NCBI RefSeq assembly: GCF_003390375.1
Contig: NZ_QUOT01000001.1
Span: 744,001 to 808,000, forward strand
Reading direction: 5' to 3'
DNA from: Thalassotalea euphylliae
GTDB taxonomy: Bacteria; Pseudomonadota; Gammaproteobacteria; Enterobacterales; Alteromonadaceae
DNA length: 64,000 bases
Both the position numbers and the translations under genes were made by a program. Each line of letters begins with the position of its first letter. The stretch's first letter is position 1. The notes beneath the pieces were generated by a model. The model searched no databases and was not told the origin of the DNA. It worked only from the letters and a program-made list of their open reading frames with translations. Positions 18,556 through 27,028 of this stretch are shown one piece after another.

Positions 18556-18975
18556 ATGATGAAGTTTATCAAACCACTTTCTATCGCGGCGTTACTCTCG
18601 ATAAGCACGACTAGTTTTGCTGATGTTGCCGTAATTGTTAACCCAGCGAATGCAAATACGATGTCAGATAGCGATATCTCACGCGCATTTTTGGGCAAGC
18701 TAAAAAACTTTGCGGACGGGCAAACTATTAAAGCCGTTAACGGCAAAGCAAATAGTGACTCACGCGTAGAATTTGAGAAAAAAGTGCTAAAGAAGTCGCC
18801 TGCACAAGTAAAAGCATACTGGTCTAAGCGTTTATTCACAGGTAAAGGCAAACCACTTCAAGAATTAGACGCGGACGCACAAGTGCTATCACTGGTTGCT
18901 TCAACTCCTAATGCCATTGGTTATGTTGATGCAAGTGCGGTTGACGGTTCAGTAAAAGTACTTAAAACATTTTAA
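18556..18975 (+). CDS. Small periplasmic PstS-like (PBP-like) protein 1
   Basis: A 139-residue secreted protein with a signal peptide (about 1-23, cut after TSFA). It resembles the compact phosphate-binding-type proteins annotated as phosphate ABC transporter substrate-binding (PBP-like domain): DVAVIVNP at the mature start, SDISRAFLGK, YWSKRLFTGKGKP and TPNAIGYVDAS. It is about half the length of a full PstS, and no pst permease or ATPase genes are nearby. It could capture phosphate or another oxyanion for the porin or act as a sensor. GGTAGGA precedes the start. Its close paralog is at 20629. Confidence 0.8.
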   Translation: MMKFIKPLSIAALLSISTTSFADVAVIVNPANANTMSDSDISRAFLGKLKNFADGQTIKAVNGKANSDSRVEFEKKVLKKSPAQVKAYWSKRLFTGKGKPLQELDADAQVLSLVASTPNAIGYVDASAVDGSVKVLKTF

Positions 18976-19011
18976 CGACTAACTGAATTAACGTTAGAGT
19001 TTCTTAAATTC

Positions 19012-19046
19012 AAAGGCATAAACTAACACTAGTTTATGCCTTTTTT
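19012..19046 (+). terminator. Terminator of the porin 2 / PstS-like 1 operon
   Basis: Perfect 13-bp arms (19012-19024 and 19031-19043), a 6-nt loop and TTTTTT. Confidence 0.9.
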
Positions 19047-19346
19047 GTAGCATCCTCTGTAATCAATTAAATTCAATTGAGTTGCAATAGCATTTGCAAG
19101 CTAAAGTTGCACAAACTCCAAACCAATAAGCAATTTCAAAAATTTAGCCATCAAGTTCACGTCAACTTCAATATTCCTCTAACAAGAGAAGAATAAATAA
19201 TAACCGCCTTAGCTATTTTGACACCACCCTATAACAAAGTGACACATAGGTTTTACAAGTCCACCTCACAAAATTAACAATACCGTAACAAGTCATTGAT
19301 TTTCATTGTTTTAAATCAAAACATGAACGTTTTAGCCCTATTTTTA

Positions 19347-19366
19347 GAAAGCGCTTTCAGTATAAT
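19347..19366 (+). promoter_or_regulatory. LacI-type operator next to a -10 box, upstream of porin 3
   Basis: The perfect 12-bp palindrome GAAAGCGCTTTC (19347-19358) has the form of a LacI/GalR-family operator. It is followed two bases later by TATAAT (19361-19366), so it would overlap the promoter spacer and repress. It lies about 120 bp before the porin 3 ATG. No LacI-family gene is present in the window. Confidence 0.5.
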
Positions 19367-19482
19367 TCACCTCCTTAAAATTCCAGAGAAGACAAATAAC
19401 CTGTGTTCTCTAACTCACTTAGTTTTGCCACAAGTGATCACTTTAATTGATTTACTGCGGCATAGAAGTAAATAGGTAAATT

Positions 19483-20619
19483 ATGAAAAGATCTTTGCTC
19501 GCGCTAGCGTTAACCGCTGCCCTGCCATTATCCTCTGCTCAAGCAGAGTTAAGCTTTAACGGATTTGCAAATATTGTCGCAGGTAAAGCCTCTAGCGGTG
19601 ATAGCCAATGGGGTCACGACGATGATGTTAACTTTAAGCAAGACTCTTTATTTGCGCTGCAAGCATCGACAGATTTAGGTAAAGGTATAGGCGCGACAGT
19701 ACAAATTATCTCTCGTGGTGAAAACGACTGGGATACGGAGTTCGAATGGGCATATCTAAGCTACGACCTAACAGAAAACACGCGTATCTTAGCGGGTCGT
19801 CAACGTGCACCACTTTACATGTATTCAGGCTTCTTAGATGTTTCTTACGCTTATCCTTGGATCACGCCACCACAGGGTGTTTACGATCTTGAACTTTCTC
19901 GCTTTGACGGTCTAAGCGTTAACCACAACTTTACCCTGGGCGAATTTGACAGCAGCGTTCAAGCATTCTTTGGTTCAGAGACAAACGATGTTGAAGTCAT
20001 CGACCACATGGTTGAATCTGAATTTGAAGACATCTATGGAGTCAGCCTAACGTTGCAACGTGACTGGTTAACTTTGCGCAGCGCCTATGTACAAACTGAC
20101 TTCTCACTGCCAGATGAAGGTGCCACTGAGCTAGGTAACGCATGGCGTGCAATCCAAGGGTTCGAATTTATTGGCGATGAAGTCACCTTAGTGGAAGACG
20201 AAACGAAATTTGCCGAATTTGGTATCCAAATCGATTACAACAATTGGTTGTTTATTGGTGAATACACACACGTTGAATACGACAGCATGCCGTTAAAAAA
20301 TGAAAAGTCATTGTACGTGACTGGCGGCTACCGTTTCGACAACCTGCTGGTACATCTAACTTACGGTCAAGACGAAAACGAAGTTAACAATGCTATCAAT
20401 CAATTGCCTTTTGGTATTGCACCAGAGCTTGATGGTTTGTCTGCAGTGACTGAGCGAGTATTTAGATTCCGCGAACAAGACAGTTCTTATTACACATTAG
20501 GCGCGCGTTGGGACTTCCACAGTTCAGCTGCACTAAAAGTTGAGTACAGCCGCTTGGAAAACGACTTATCTAATCAAGACAGCAATTTAATTCGAACTGC
20601 GTTAGTAACTGTATTTTAA
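19483..20619 (+). CDS. Outer-membrane porin, paralog 3 of 4
   Basis: A 378-residue porin with a signal peptide of about 21 residues (cut after AQA), LSFNGFANIVAGKASSGD, a variant turn WGHDDDVNFKQ, RGENDWDTEFEWAY, AGRQRA and a terminal IRTALVTVF. The Asp-to-Asn changes make its predicted constriction slightly less acidic than in paralogs 1 and 2. A PstS-like gene begins 9 bp after the stop, repeating the porin/PstS-like unit seen at 17403-18975, so one unit is probably a tandem duplicate of the other. A LacI-type palindrome lies upstream. Confidence 0.9.
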   Translation: MKRSLLALALTAALPLSSAQAELSFNGFANIVAGKASSGDSQWGHDDDVNFKQDSLFALQASTDLGKGIGATVQIISRGENDWDTEFEWAYLSYDLTENTRILAGRQRAPLYMYSGFLDVSYAYPWITPPQGVYDLELSRFDGLSVNHNFTLGEFDSSVQAFFGSETNDVEVIDHMVESEFEDIYGVSLTLQRDWLTLRSAYVQTDFSLPDEGATELGNAWRAIQGFEFIGDEVTLVEDETKFAEFGIQIDYNNWLFIGEYTHVEYDSMPLKNEKSLYVTGGYRFDNLLVHLTYGQDENEVNNAINQLPFGIAPELDGLSAVTERVFRFREQDSSYYTLGARWDFHSSAALKVEYSRLENDLSNQDSNLIRTALVTVF

Positions 20620-20628
20620 GGAAGTATT

Positions 20629-21045
20629 ATGAAGTTATTAAAAACCTTATCGTTATCACTATTGTTAAGTATGAGTACAGCGGCCTCAGCTGAAGTCGCC
20701 GTTATTGTCAATTCTGCTAATGGTAATAGCTTGTCGGATAGCGATATTTCTCGTGCCTTCCTTGGCAAATTAAAAACCTTTGCTGATGGCCAAACCATTA
20801 ACGCAGTAAATAGTAAAGCGGGCAATCAAGCACGTGGCGAGTTTGAAAAGCTAGTACTGAAAAAGTCTTCTGCACAAGTTAAAGCTTACTGGTCCAAACG
20901 CCTATTCACGGGTAAAGGCAAGCCACTGAAAGAGCTTGCTTCAGATGCCGACATTATCAGCTTTGTTGCTTCAACCCCCAATGCTATTGGTTATGTTGAT
21001 GCCAGCAGTGTTGATGGTTCAGTCAAAGTGCTAAAACGCTTCTAG
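20629..21045 (+). CDS. Small periplasmic PstS-like (PBP-like) protein 2
   Basis: A 138-residue secreted paralog of the protein at 18556. Signal peptide about 1-22 (cut after ASA), then EVAVIVNS, SDSDISRAFLGKLKTFADG, YWSKRLFTGKGKPL and STPNAIGYVDASSVDGS. Differences fall mainly in the N-terminal region and near residue 70. An AAGGAAG ribosome binding site lies just before the ATG, inside the porin 3 transcript. No transporter subunits accompany it, so an outer-membrane capture or sensory role seems more likely than a classical ABC system. Confidence 0.8.
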   Translation: MKLLKTLSLSLLLSMSTAASAEVAVIVNSANGNSLSDSDISRAFLGKLKTFADGQTINAVNSKAGNQARGEFEKLVLKKSSAQVKAYWSKRLFTGKGKPLKELASDADIISFVASTPNAIGYVDASSVDGSVKVLKRF

Positions 21046-21439
21046 CGAAATCTATTACAGATTTTCCATGCACTAGCGAATTCCGCTAAATCTACTAAAT
21101 CAGCGAAGTACACGGTGACTTCGCTGGATTTTTTCGGCCAAAATTAACCATAAAAGTACTATTGAAGTGCTCAAAATAATCATTAGCCGATTGTTATGGT
21201 TAGGAAAAAGCGCCGTAAAACAATTAGTTTTGAGTAACGGTATAGCTTAGTGACATCTGAAAATACAAAAATATTGAAAACAAAATTATCAACAACAAGC
21301 GACACAAAGCGCGAACAAATTTTTGTCAGCTAAGCGCTGGCAATAAGCAGTAATTTTATTAGCTAATTTTATCGCTCAATTTAAAAAATCAGCCATTTCA
21401 ATGGCGACTGAGCAGATAAATATAATTCAAAGGAATATC
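21046..21439. other. Intergenic region PstS-like 2 / porin 4
   Basis: 394 bp. A terminator lies at 21101-21134. A partial LacI-type site (TAAGCGCTGG, 21331-21340) lies about 100 bp before the porin 4 start. No gene is seen. Confidence 0.5.
21101..21134 (+). terminator. Terminator of the porin 3 / PstS-like 2 operon
   Basis: CAGCGAAGT (21101-21109) pairs with ACTTCGCTG (21118-21126) and is followed by GATTTTTT. Confidence 0.85.
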
Positions 21440-22576
21440 ATGAAAAAGTCTCTTGTTACGCTTGCTTTAGCAGCGGCTCTTCCTCTGTCATCAGCGCATG
21501 CTGAATTAACCTTTAACGGCTTTGCCAATATTGTTGCAGGTAAAGCATCAAATGGTGATACACAATGGGGTTATGACGATGATGTCGACTTTAAAGAAGA
21601 CTCATTATTTGCCCTTCAAACATCTGCCGATTTAGGCGATGGCCTTAGTGTAACAGCCCAAATCATTGCTCGTGGTGAAGACGACTGGGAAACTGATTTT
21701 GAGTGGGCATACTTAAGCTACAGCTTAAATGACCAAACAACGGTAATGGTGGGTCGTCAGCGTGCACCACTGTTTATGTACTCTGAATACCTTGACGTAT
21801 CTTATGCGATGCCTTGGATTACCGTACCAGAAGGTCTTTATGCAACTGAGTTTTCAAGCTACGACGGTGTTAGTGTCAGCCACAACTTCTCATTAGGAGA
21901 GTTTGAATCAAGCATCCAAGTAATAGGCGGTGCTGAAACAACGGAAATGAATATTGCCGGTGATGACATCGATGTTGATTTCAACAATATGTACGGTGCT
22001 AACCTTACCTTAACTCGCGATTGGTTAACCTTACATACAGCATTTTTATCCGCTAAAGTAACTGTGCCTAACTCACGTGCCGATGGTTTAGGTAACGCAT
22101 GGCTAGCGACGCCTGGATTTGAATTTGTTGCTGACCAAATTACCGTTGAAGACGATACCATGGACTTCGCAGAAGTGGGCATTCAAATTGACTATAACAA
22201 CTGGTTAGTTATTGCTGAATACTCACGTCAAAACTACGAAACCATGACTGTCGATAATGAAGAAGCTATGTATGCCACCATTGGCTACCGTTTTGATGAT
22301 ATTTTAGTTCACGCAACATACGGTATGGTTGAAAACGACGTTAATCCCGTTATCAATCAGCTACCACAAGCGACAACGGAATCACTTGCGGCACAAGTTG
22401 ATCTTACTCGTCAGTTCTTAAACTTCCGTATGCAAGACAACACCTACTATACAATTGGTGCGCGCTGGGACTTCCACGAATCTGCTGCGTTTAAAGTAGA
22501 GTTTAGCGCCCAAGATAATGAGCTAACCAATGAAGATACTAGCTTAGTGCGTACTGCATTAGTGACGGTATTCTAA
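21440..22576 (+). CDS. Outer-membrane porin, paralog 4 of 4
   Basis: A 378-residue porin from the ATG at 21440, which follows AAAGGAATATC. An upstream in-frame ATG at 21401 would add 13 residues ahead of the signal peptide and is unlikely. Signal peptide about 1-21 (cut after AHA), then LTFNGFANIVAGKASNGD, WGYDDDVDFKE, RGEDDWETDFEWAY, VGRQRA, and the terminal VRTALVTVF. It differs most in the middle, with a Met-rich stretch (AETTEMNIAGDD). It has no PstS-like partner and ends in a strong terminator. Confidence 0.9.
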   Translation: MKKSLVTLALAAALPLSSAHAELTFNGFANIVAGKASNGDTQWGYDDDVDFKEDSLFALQTSADLGDGLSVTAQIIARGEDDWETDFEWAYLSYSLNDQTTVMVGRQRAPLFMYSEYLDVSYAMPWITVPEGLYATEFSSYDGVSVSHNFSLGEFESSIQVIGGAETTEMNIAGDDIDVDFNNMYGANLTLTRDWLTLHTAFLSAKVTVPNSRADGLGNAWLATPGFEFVADQITVEDDTMDFAEVGIQIDYNNWLVIAEYSRQNYETMTVDNEEAMYATIGYRFDDILVHATYGMVENDVNPVINQLPQATTESLAAQVDLTRQFLNFRMQDNTYYTIGARWDFHESAAFKVEFSAQDNELTNEDTSLVRTALVTVF

Positions 22577-22633
22577 TATCGCCAAAAGGCAGTACTTTGC
22601 AGAAACGCTATAGCTATAGCTAACGCATAAAAC

Positions 22634-22668
22634 AAAAAGCCAGACTACTTTCTTAGTCTGGCTTTTTT
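22634..22668 (+). terminator. Terminator of porin 4
   Basis: Perfect 14-bp arms (22634-22647 and 22654-22667), 6-nt loop and a T-run. The leading A-run also makes it usable from the other strand, for the convergent glycine-zipper gene. Confidence 0.93.
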
Positions 22669-22764
22669 ATTTAAAGCTTTTACTCGCTACTCTTTAATCA
22701 CTATTTTTTATGCGCAAAAGGTTTAGGAGAATTTATAGGATTAGCGCAACTCGTATAATTTCAG

Positions 22765-23277
22765 CTACAACTGCTTATCAATTCTCACGCTGCCGTTAGC
22801 TAGGTAAATCATCCGTATTTCATCACCAGCACTAAATACCATACGGCGATCATAATCTTGAATCACCATATATTGACTGCCATCTTCTACACGAATATTA
22901 AGTTCGATCAACTCTAATACACGCTCTTGTCTACGAGAGTGATTGTTGTCAGCAGCCGCGGCACCTAATAGCGAACCTAAAATGGTCGCTATCGCTTGCC
23001 CTGAGCCATCGCCAAATTGATAACCTATCGCGCCACCAATGAGTGCGCCACCAAATACCTGCCAACCATTGGCTTGGTCTTCGCGAATTTCTCGCTCAGT
23101 GATTCGACGCGTCGAAAGCACTTCACCGAACAGCACTTGCTGCACAGGCACCGCCTGATTGCGTTGGTATTCGCTCGCCTTTGCCATTCCCGTTAAACTA
23201 ACAAACAAAATGCTAGCGAACATCAGTGGCAATAACAAAGACAATGCCTGAAATCGATTAATCACAGTATTCTTCAT
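22765..23277 (-). CDS. Glycine-zipper (2TM) envelope protein
   Basis: A 170-residue exported protein with a signal peptide about 1-34 (cut near AKAS). The central Gly/Ala-rich stretch FGGALIGGAIGYQFGDGSG followed by ATILGSLLGAAAADN is the glycine-zipper 2TM motif of SlyB/Rickettsia 17-kDa-like envelope proteins. No lipobox Cys is present, so it is not a lipoprotein. The C-terminal half is a small beta-rich region (YMVIQDYDRRMVF). It may stabilise the envelope. It lies 75 bp behind the LpoB-like gene on the same strand. Confidence 0.8.
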   Translation of the reverse strand: MKNTVINRFQALSLLLPLMFASILFVSLTGMAKASEYQRNQAVPVQQVLFGEVLSTRRITEREIREDQANGWQVFGGALIGGAIGYQFGDGSGQAIATILGSLLGAAAADNNHSRRQERVLELIELNIRVEDGSQYMVIQDYDRRMVFSAGDEIRMIYLANGSVRIDKQL

Positions 23278-23352
23278 TTGCTCACCTCTTATTTAGTTAG
23301 CTTTTCAATGATGTATGCTTTCAACATATTCAAGCTTAAAGTAGCGCTAGTG

Positions 23353-23952
23353 CTACCAGCCAATTGATGCTTTCTCGCGAGTTTTGCGAATCTCAGTTTC
23401 ATCGGCCCACTCAATAATGCCGCTTTTTAGATCCATTAAACGCATCGTAAATTTATAGTAGACATCTTTCTTATCTTCGTTAGTTTTAACAATACTTGAT
23501 AAGTTGCCGTATAACATATATTCAGCGCCTACTTGCTGACCAAACTGAATCGCTTTGCTTGGATCCACTAGGCCGCCAGTTTGTTGAAAGTTTAATTGCT
23601 TACGCACGGCTTCAACACGGCTCATATCAACAAAACGGAATTTGCCAGAACGCAGCACTTTAGTAGCAATTGAATCGGTAATGGATTCCGTATCAATATG
23701 CTCGCTAGTTTTGTTCTTTAAACGCTCAACAAATACCACTGGGCGTTTGTTTTGAGTTAATGAACCAATAATCGGCGACGCGATTAATGAGTCAGTCATC
23801 TGATTCGCCACAGTTTGTAAATCAGTTGAGCCAAAATTGATATCCGTCGTTTCAACAGCAGTTGCATCACCGTAGCTCACAACTTGCTTGCTTGAACAAC
23901 CTGCTAACACCATTACTGACAACGCTGATGCGATAAATAACGCTTTTTTCAT
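23353..23952 (-). CDS. lpoB: LpoB-like penicillin-binding-protein activator lipoprotein
   Basis: Outer-membrane lipoprotein, about 199 residues from the ATG at 23952. A lipobox (VLAGCSS) ends a short signal peptide. The mature part has the LpoB-family features RPVVFVERLKNKTSEHIDT, SGKFRFVDMSRVEAVRKQL and AEYMLYGNLSSIV. LpoB stimulates the glycan polymerase PBP1B through the periplasm. The longer frame to 24042 would bury the signal peptide behind 30 residues, so the internal ATG is chosen. It follows the COG3014-like gene by 62 bp, a pairing often seen in marine gammaproteobacteria. Confidence 0.88.
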   Translation of the reverse strand: MKKALFIASALSVMVLAGCSSKQVVSYGDATAVETTDINFGSTDLQTVANQMTDSLIASPIIGSLTQNKRPVVFVERLKNKTSEHIDTESITDSIATKVLRSGKFRFVDMSRVEAVRKQLNFQQTGGLVDPSKAIQFGQQVGAEYMLYGNLSSIVKTNEDKKDVYYKFTMRLMDLKSGIIEWADETEIRKTREKASIGW

Positions 23953-24014
23953 AGTTAATTCCTTTCCGTTTTTCTTAAAATTTCTTCTTGAGCTTGTGTA
24001 AACAGTTAACGTCG

Positions 24015-25559
24015 CTAAAGCACGGCCTGTTTGACTTGCCATACTTGCCCAATTTCTGAGATCACCACTAAGGTTATTTTATTGGGCGCTATAGTGACCA
24101 TAGTGTCATTAGCCGCTAAATTTTTGCGATTAAAGCTAAGTTGATGCTCACCTGCTCGCAGGTCAGCTTTAATAATTTGAACATCGCCTGGTAACGTTAG
24201 CCAACTACGTGTATCGGCACGCTCAGACGCGAGGTTATACAAGCCAGCCAAAATATTACCGACATCACCGCCCTCTTTGCTTAGCTTTCTTCGCACTTGC
24301 TCTTTCGCCACTAAACGCAATACTTGACGACTCACGATTGACGGCAAACTCTCTGCTAACTGTTTGGCAACTAACGCCTGTAAATTAACAATGGTCTCAG
24401 CGGTTAATGTTTCTTTGCCCAGTTGAAGTTCAAGCGCTCGAGATGACGCACTATTATTCCCATCGCTTGTATTTGCATAGCTTTTTGAATGGCCTTTTAC
24501 ATAGCTTTTCGAATAGCTAGGCACCGACACACTGTAAAACCTTGGGTCGCCTCCGCTCGTCCAAATCGGTAAACGCACCGCTTGCTCTTGTTTAGCTTCA
24601 ATCAGTGACTGTTCATAAACAACAACTAACTGTCCTTGTTTTAGCGCTAACGCGCCTTGCTTAGTGTTTTGCTCACCGCCTTTTTCATCGCCTTTTTCAT
24701 CGCCAAAGACGCGAGTGTTCAATAACTCATTAACATACGCCTTACCAAGCTGCTGATTGTAGTATTCAAGATCATTATTCATCCCTAATACTGAACCAAG
24801 CCTTAATACATCGCGCTGTAAATATTGATTATCCGGGAAGATTTCTAACGCCTTTTTATAGTCAATATAGGCATCGTTAAGCTGGCCAGCCGCTTCATAA
24901 AAAATGCCCGATAAATAAAATGTGTAAGCATTTTGAAAACCATTTTTTATCTGCCCAGCTTTGCTTGTTAATGCCGACATAGTGTTATCAAGGTAACTAA
25001 AGTCAACATTCTGCTGCTCAGCATTCGCCTCAATAAGCTCATCTTCATATTGGACTAGTGCAGCTTCTTGAATCTGATTGGCGCGGCGCACTTCAACCAG
25101 AGCGCCTTCCAAGTCATGGGCCAAGGCATAGTTAAGTGCTTGGTAACCATGCATCATACTTTGCTCATAAGCAGGCATTTGATAAGCGATAGCATTGTCA
25201 TTGGTCACTAAAGTATTCACGCGCTCTAGACCTTGACCTAACCTTAACTTTGCTCGATTTCGCTGTGTCTCAAGTGCTTGATAGCTTTGCTCAAACCACC
25301 AACGACTTTGGTTTATATCACCTTGTAAAAAGGCCAATCGCCCCTGTTCGACTAACGATAATTGATAATTAGTACCGCCTGCATGCGCTTTGGGTACCTG
25401 TTGAATAGCGCTCGCAACATTCCCTTGAGACAGTGCTGCCCGAACAAGTTGGAATTGTGACGCGTAATCTTGAAATAGGTTATTCAGCTGCAATGTCGCA
25501 CAACCAGAAACAATCAACAAAGAGCAAGCAATAAAAAGTCGCTTTGCAAGCACAAGCAT
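24015..25559 (-). CDS. COG3014-like lipoprotein, TPR-type
   Basis: A 514-residue probable lipoprotein with lipobox LIVSGCAT near residue 19. The first half is helical and repeat-like (GRLAFLQGDINQSRWWFEQS, AYIDYKKALEIFPDN). The second half contains a conserved segment around VYEQSLIEAKQEQAVRLP and ends with a beta-rich carboxy region. This matches the COG3014 family of unknown function, whose genes usually sit beside lpoB-like genes, as here. A low-complexity insert (short repeats of KGDEKG and SKSY type) lies near residues 285-370. A role in cell-wall synthesis control is inferred from neighbours only. Confidence 0.75.
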   Translation of the reverse strand: MLVLAKRLFIACSLLIVSGCATLQLNNLFQDYASQFQLVRAALSQGNVASAIQQVPKAHAGGTNYQLSLVEQGRLAFLQGDINQSRWWFEQSYQALETQRNRAKLRLGQGLERVNTLVTNDNAIAYQMPAYEQSMMHGYQALNYALAHDLEGALVEVRRANQIQEAALVQYEDELIEANAEQQNVDFSYLDNTMSALTSKAGQIKNGFQNAYTFYLSGIFYEAAGQLNDAYIDYKKALEIFPDNQYLQRDVLRLGSVLGMNNDLEYYNQQLGKAYVNELLNTRVFGDEKGDEKGGEQNTKQGALALKQGQLVVVYEQSLIEAKQEQAVRLPIWTSGGDPRFYSVSVPSYSKSYVKGHSKSYANTSDGNNSASSRALELQLGKETLTAETIVNLQALVAKQLAESLPSIVSRQVLRLVAKEQVRRKLSKEGGDVGNILAGLYNLASERADTRSWLTLPGDVQIIKADLRAGEHQLSFNRKNLAANDTMVTIAPNKITLVVISEIGQVWQVKQAVL

Positions 25560-25774
25560 AGAAAAAACAATTCCTTACCGACAAGATATCAACCACTCTA
25601 ACGAGTAATTAATGAATCCTAAATGAACGAGCCTCAATATAAATAAATTAGCGTTAGAAGATAAGCGCTGGCGTGTAAAATTTCGTAAAAATACGGGTTA
25701 GATGTCAAAAAGTATATCAAGAGGTGGAGCGTGAGTACCCATTGAACACGAGCACTCACTTTTGTCTTGGCGAA

Positions 25775-26989
25775 TTAAACCGTTCGAGTCGCAGTTGCCG
25801 GAGCGATACTTGTTGCTTTTCGGGCTGGCCCAAATACTGCGGCTTGACCAACAAGGCAAAGCACCAACATACCCACAGGAATATAGAACCAACTCATGGG
25901 TGTCAGTGACAAAGCGTTAACTAATACCATATTAAGGCCAATCGTTAATGCCGCTCCAAGCAATACACCGAAAGCGCTGATGATCAGGTTTTCCGTCATA
26001 AAGTAGTGTAAAATATCCGCTTTCGTCGCCCCTAACGCACGACGAATACCGATCTGCTTTTTACGGCGATTAACACTAAAACTAGCTAAACCAACAATAC
26101 CTAAGCTGGTCACTATGGTCAGCGTAATGATCACTGTGCTCAGAATTTTAATCATCGCGTTATGACCGCGATAACTGCGCTCTCGCACGTAGTCTACGCT
26201 GCGCATATTTTGCACGACACGAGACTTATTGGCCGATAGCAATTCCTCAACTTGCTTCATCATTTCATCTCGCTGGCCATCCTCCGTGCGAATAAAATAA
26301 CTGCTTGAGTCGCGTTCTAAATACTCTGGCGATAAGAATGAATTATCAACGTTATTCCAACCCACCCACGGCGCTTGGAGTTTATCGATAACGCCAGTGA
26401 TGATCATTGGTTCAGTATCATTGATATAAACAGTTTTACCAATAGTTTGAGCGTAATCTAGATCGGGAAACAAACGCTTTGCCATTGCCTCTGTCACAAT
26501 AATTTTATCCGGCCAGTCGCTTGCGCTATTGCCACGCCAGCGGATATCAGACGCGCTAAAATTCTCACCGGCGAGTAACTGCACATCAAGCGCATTAATA
26601 CCGCGTTCATCAACCATATAAACCGCAGTACCAACGCCATCATGCTCGGCGCCGGGTTCGGTTTGTAAGCCCATTGACCAGCCACTGCCACTCACCGGAA
26701 TCGCATTGATCTGAATTGCATCAATCACCCCAGGTAGCGCGCGAATATTGGCTAAGTCTTCTTCAATGGTCGCTTTGGCGCTAAAGTTTTCAGAAAATCC
26801 ACTGCTGTTCACGAAAAACGAATTCGCTTCGTCAATGCCACTGGGTCGCTTAGTTTCTTGGCTGCGCTCAATAATGATAAATACAGAGTTGACAATAATC
26901 GCCATAGTAAAGGCGATTTGTATCGCTATCAGCAGTGCGCCAACTTTGTTGCGCAACAAGGCGCGAAATATAGGTCCTAATGTAAGCAT
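25775..26989 (-). CDS. ABC transporter permease (MacB/FtsX type) 2
   Basis: A 404-residue inner-membrane permease: one N-terminal TM helix (about 18-40), a periplasmic MacB-core-like domain, then three C-terminal TM helices of an FtsX domain with the typical SVNRRKKQIGIRRALGA coupling helix. It is the last gene of the four-gene export operon running from 30503. It is a sibling of the permease at 27029, so the transporter is likely a heterodimer of two permeases served by one ATPase. The cargo is unknown; MacB-type systems export peptides, lipoproteins or macrolides. Confidence 0.9.
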   Translation of the reverse strand: MLTLGPIFRALLRNKVGALLIAIQIAFTMAIIVNSVFIIIERSQETKRPSGIDEANSFFVNSSGFSENFSAKATIEEDLANIRALPGVIDAIQINAIPVSGSGWSMGLQTEPGAEHDGVGTAVYMVDERGINALDVQLLAGENFSASDIRWRGNSASDWPDKIIVTEAMAKRLFPDLDYAQTIGKTVYINDTEPMIITGVIDKLQAPWVGWNNVDNSFLSPEYLERDSSSYFIRTEDGQRDEMMKQVEELLSANKSRVVQNMRSVDYVRERSYRGHNAMIKILSTVIITLTIVTSLGIVGLASFSVNRRKKQIGIRRALGATKADILHYFMTENLIISAFGVLLGAALTIGLNMVLVNALSLTPMSWFYIPVGMLVLCLVGQAAVFGPARKATSIAPATATRTV

Positions 26990-27028
26990 TGTGTTGCTCC
27001 TATTTTATGCTTCTTTGTTGCTGGCCAA

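Larger units (their letters stand above)
18976..19482. other. Intergenic region PstS-like 1 / porin 3
   Basis: 507 bp with the porin 2/PstS-like operon terminator, the shared 12-mer CGTAACAAGTCA at 19284-19295 and an operator/promoter-like site at 19347-19366. No gene is seen. Confidence 0.55.

Noticed and set aside
19200..19260. Possible Pho box upstream of porin 3 (two GTGTCA-type repeats on the minus strand)
   Set aside because: The repeats are 21 bp apart and in the wrong orientation for the porin, so they do not fit the 11-bp Pho-box period.
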